Source of the DNA: Dehalococcoidia bacterium
GTDB taxonomy: Bacteria; Chloroflexota; Dehalococcoidia; GIF9; AB-539-J10
Assembly (NCBI GenBank): GCA_030606765.1
Contig: JAUWFX010000106.1
Span: 1 to 6,460 of the forward strand
Direction: 5' to 3'
Length of the DNA: 6,460 nt
A model generated the notes under the pieces. That model saw nothing but the letters and a program-made list of their open reading frames with translations. It did not search any database and had not been told where the DNA came from. Every line of letters starts with the position of its first letter. Position 1 is the stretch's first letter. Of this stretch, positions 4,747 to 6,460 are shown one piece after another. A program made the position numbers and the translations under genes.

Positions 4747-5778
4747 TCAGCCGACTGTGCCGAGCGAGTCATTGACCAGAACAATTCGATAGCGGACTTT
4801 GTTCTGTTTCACCCTCTCAATTGCCTCGTTTACTTTTGACATGGGCATCAACTCGACCCGGGGTTTTATGCCATGCGCTTGAGCGAAGAGAAGCATCTCT
4901 CTCATGGTAGCTCGGTTGCTGAGGAAGGAGCCTGTAATCGCAAGTTCGTGTACTACAAGGTCAGTCGAATTGAATGCTACATCTGGGAAACCGACCAGCA
5001 CCATCTTGCCCCGTTTCTTCAAGATCGTTAGTAACCATTCCCAGTTGATATTTCCGTGAGCGGTGCACAACAGGAGGTCGAAGTTAAATTCGAGCTTCTG
5101 AAAGCTATCTTTATCATCCGAGGCAACAAAGTGGTCGGCACCAAAAGCCAGTGCCTCCTCTTTCTTTGTCGGAGAGGATGAAATTACTGTTACTTCGTAG
5201 CCGAGAGCGTGTGCAAATTGGATGGCAAGATGCCCCAATCCACCTATCCCAACGATGCCAATCTTCTGTGCACTCTGTTTAGCATATAGTCGGAGTGGAT
5301 TGTAGACAGCAATGCCGGCACACACGAGTACGGCAGCGACTTCTGATAGCATGGCATCAGGTATAAGGTATGCGAAACGACTATCCACGACAACAGACGA
5401 CGAGAATCCCCCATAAGGTACCCATGTCCCAGCTTGCACAATGTCAAGGCATAATTGCTCCTCACCAAACTTGCACCACTCGCATTCTCCACAGGACCGC
5501 CCCAGCCAACCGATACCCACGCGATCGCCTATCTTCAGACTTGATGCAGTTTTGCCTATTTCTGATATATAGCCGACTATCTCATGTCCAGGTACAAAGG
5601 GATAGGTGGTTACTCCGTAATAGTTGTCGATACCGTGGATATCCGTATAACAAAGACCACAGTGCGTGACAGAAACCCGGACATCGTGCTCACCAAGCTT
5701 CGGTGATTCGTAAGTGAATGGCTCAAGCGGTTGCCCCGCCGCCTTCGCTGCGTATCCCTGGACAGTTAAAACAGACAT
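4747..5778 (-). CDS. Zinc-dependent alcohol dehydrogenase, cinnamyl-alcohol-dehydrogenase (CAD/YahK) type
   Basis: The 343-residue protein is a full-length medium-chain dehydrogenase. Catalytic zinc ligands are C40, H65 with E66 in the GHEIVG motif, and C153. The structural zinc site is C96, C99, C102 and C110. The Rossmann motif GIGGLG is at 177-182, and SSSPTKK at 200-206 after the second strand is typical of NADP(H)-preferring CAD-family enzymes. It should interconvert alcohols and aldehydes, often acting as a broad aldehyde reductase; the substrate is not evident. The usual H after C43 is Y44, a modest change from the CGxCHxD pattern. ATG 5778 has AAGGAGGT (5786-5793) 7 nt upstream, with another AGGAGG just before it. 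The promoter is probably in repeat copy B, about 240 nt upstream. It appears monocistronic. Confidence 0.95.
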   Translation of the reverse strand: MSVLTVQGYAAKAAGQPLEPFTYESPKLGEHDVRVSVTHCGLCYTDIHGIDNYYGVTTYPFVPGHEIVGYISEIGKTASSLKIGDRVGIGWLGRSCGECEWCKFGEEQLCLDIVQAGTWVPYGGFSSSVVVDSRFAYLIPDAMLSEVAAVLVCAGIAVYNPLRLYAKQSAQKIGIVGIGGLGHLAIQFAHALGYEVTVISSSPTKKEEALAFGADHFVASDDKDSFQKLEFNFDLLLCTAHGNINWEWLLTILKKRGKMVLVGFPDVAFNSTDLVVHELAITGSFLSNRATMREMLLFAQAHGIKPRVELMPMSKVNEAIERVKQNKVRYRIVLVNDSLGTVG

Positions 5779-6026
5779 TGTCGCAACCTCCTTCCTCCTA
5801 CTATTTGAAAATCTGAATTATTATTTGAATGCTATACAGTCTCCACATTGCTCTTCAATTTGCTGAGATTCATTTCGTCTCTTCGGACAAGGTGTTCACC
5901 CTATCCGTGGCAATAATTTCAGAAACCCAGCTACCTTCATAACACCTGCTTCAGAAGCTAGTATAAGTGACACAATTCGATTCCTTATCGCAACATTTCA
6001 GAGGTCAACACGTTTGTCGTAAACTG
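5779..6026 (-). promoter_or_regulatory. Long leader of the dehydrogenase gene, with short open frames
   Basis: If transcription starts in copy B near 6020, the mRNA has about 240 nt before ATG 5778. One frame, in phase with the dehydrogenase, reads MKVAGFLKLLPRIG from ATG 5938-5940 to TGA 5896-5898. It then continues open with CP and CGDC motifs to a TAA TAA pair at 5823-5818. The ATG has only a weak AGGTG 3 nt upstream. This could be a leader peptide, a decayed small gene or chance. A weaker internal promoter (TTGAAG, 16 nt, TATAGC around 5830-5857) is possible. No known riboswitch was recognised. Confidence 0.3.
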
Positions 6027-6055
6027 AGTGTAGTCCTCAGTGATTCTATTGTCAA
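6027..6055 (-). promoter_or_regulatory. Promoter in repeat copy B, directed at the dehydrogenase
   Basis: TTGACA (6050-6055) and TACACT (6027-6032) with a 17-nt spacer are identical in boxes and spacing to copy A, while the spacer differs at 6 of 17 positions. Confidence 0.55.
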
Positions 6056-6105
6056 TAAGCACCTGTTTACCGGCTCCGACGAATACCACCTCACAGGACA
6101 AGGTA

Positions 6106-6137
6106 ATTCGAATGCCGAACACGGTAATATCATTACC
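6106..6137. promoter_or_regulatory. Conserved palindromic blocks upstream of promoter B
   Basis: ATTCGAAT (6106-6113) is a perfect palindrome, and GGTAAT-ATC-ATTACC (6123-6137) is a perfect 6-bp inverted repeat with a 3-bp centre. Spacing and position match copy A. They are candidate regulator sites; the regulator is not in the window. Confidence 0.35.
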
Positions 6138-6307
6138 TATGGTAGACCCCGGGGGACAGTTCCCTAACTTTTATTTGAGTAGAAGGGGCTGATTCCGGCA
6201 TTGTTGCAATTGCTCGTCTCTCGCTGACACCAATTGTCCAGTGTTTGACATTGTAGCGCTCCATGGCAACTGATAACGTAGAATAAACGGCGCATCCTAA
6301 TAAGTGA

Positions 6308-6460
6308 AATGTGCGGAAAATCACCTTCACCCCAATCATCGTCGGTGCCTTGCTAGTGGTAGAGGGAGTAATTGTGCTATTGGGGGGAAGCTACTATTTT
6401 AATCTGAGATTTGACCAACTTCGTACATTTGTAATGCTGACGCTAATTTTTACAAGCCAG
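6308..6460 (+). pseudogene. P-type cation-transporting ATPase, C-terminal membrane fragment (runs off the window)
   Basis: The frame from 6308 to the window end reads as a membrane segment, PIIVGALLVVEGVIVLLGG (from about 6332), then YYFNLRFDQLRTFVMLTLIF. The x-L-x-x-L-Q/R-T-hydrophobic-L-x-F pattern is typical of the transmembrane region after the catalytic domains, about M7-M8, in plasma-membrane H+-ATPase-like (P3A) pumps. An in-frame TGA at 6305-6307 cuts it off; no P-loop kinase-like DKTGT or TGES motif lies upstream in any frame. GTG 6311 has no ribosome site. It is therefore most likely a 5'-truncated remnant. Continuation beyond 6460 cannot be seen, and a short intact gene of this kind would be unusual. 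Confidence 0.55.

Larger units (their letters stand above)
6004..6215. repeat. Duplicated upstream module, copy B
   Basis: This is the partner of copy A, about 84% identical over the core and at a constant 1500-bp offset up to a single 1-nt length difference near 6150. It lies upstream of the alcohol dehydrogenase in the same orientation relative to its gene as copy A has to the methyltransferase operon. Similarity fades near 6215, before the P-ATPase fragment. Confidence 0.85.

Noticed and set aside
5244..5669. Other frames inside the alcohol dehydrogenase
   Set aside because: Completely overlapped by a full-length enzyme with all zinc ligands; no independent support.
5989..6165. Minus-strand open frame through repeat copy B
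   Set aside because: The matching frame in copy A is broken by a TGA, and neither has a start with a ribosome site.
4504..6215. Composite transposon or MITE pair flanking the dehydrogenase
   Set aside because: No terminal inverted repeats, target duplications or transposase seen; the copies sit at promoter positions in the same orientation.
6133..6339. Minus-strand 68-codon frame across the end of copy B and the P-ATPase junction
   Set aside because: It spans two unrelated sequence blocks, lacks a good ribosome site, and the ATPase-like reading on the plus strand is recognisable.

Overview
The window is bacterial DNA of moderate GC with clear Shine-Dalgarno sites and sigma-70-like promoters. 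The pairing of a PF13451-type zinc ribbon carrying a CxxC-x17-CxxC C-terminal domain with a short RRM/glycine-rich RNA-binding protein, small accessory genes and a plasma-membrane-type P-ATPase fragment resembles Chloroflexota, perhaps Dehalococcoidia or relatives. That placement is an inference from protein style, not a database match. No tRNA, rRNA, CRISPR array, intact transposase or phage module was seen.

Layout. Positions 1-520: the possible tail of a gene entering from the left, a 50-codon gene on the plus strand, and convergent to it a staphylococcal-nuclease-like protein that has lost most of its catalytic residues. Positions 540-1600: a plus-strand pair, a double zinc-ribbon protein with its own promoter and a roughly 110-nt leader, then an RRM protein. 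A decayed coding stretch follows (about 1626-1880). Positions 1850-2310: a GNAT acetyltransferase on the minus strand, behind a promoter and an attenuator-like hairpin. It diverges from a small DUF4177-like gene (2583-2771). Between that gene and a convergent two-helix membrane protein (2903-3175) lies a sequence that folds into a three-way junction.

Positions 3265-6215 hold two minus-strand transcription units. One is an ICMT/PEMT-type membrane methyltransferase followed 23 bp later by a soluble SAM methyltransferase. The other is a zinc-dependent, CAD-family alcohol dehydrogenase. Both are preceded by copies of the same roughly 210-bp sequence (about 4504-4712 and 6004-6215), about 84% identical over the core and exactly 1500 bp apart. 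Each copy carries, pointing at its operon, TTGACA-N17-TACACT with conserved palindromic blocks upstream. This duplicated promoter module, which probably co-regulates the methyltransferase pair and the dehydrogenase, is the most distinctive feature here. The right edge holds a plus-strand piece of a P-type ATPase membrane domain that lacks its N-terminal part and looks like a remnant.
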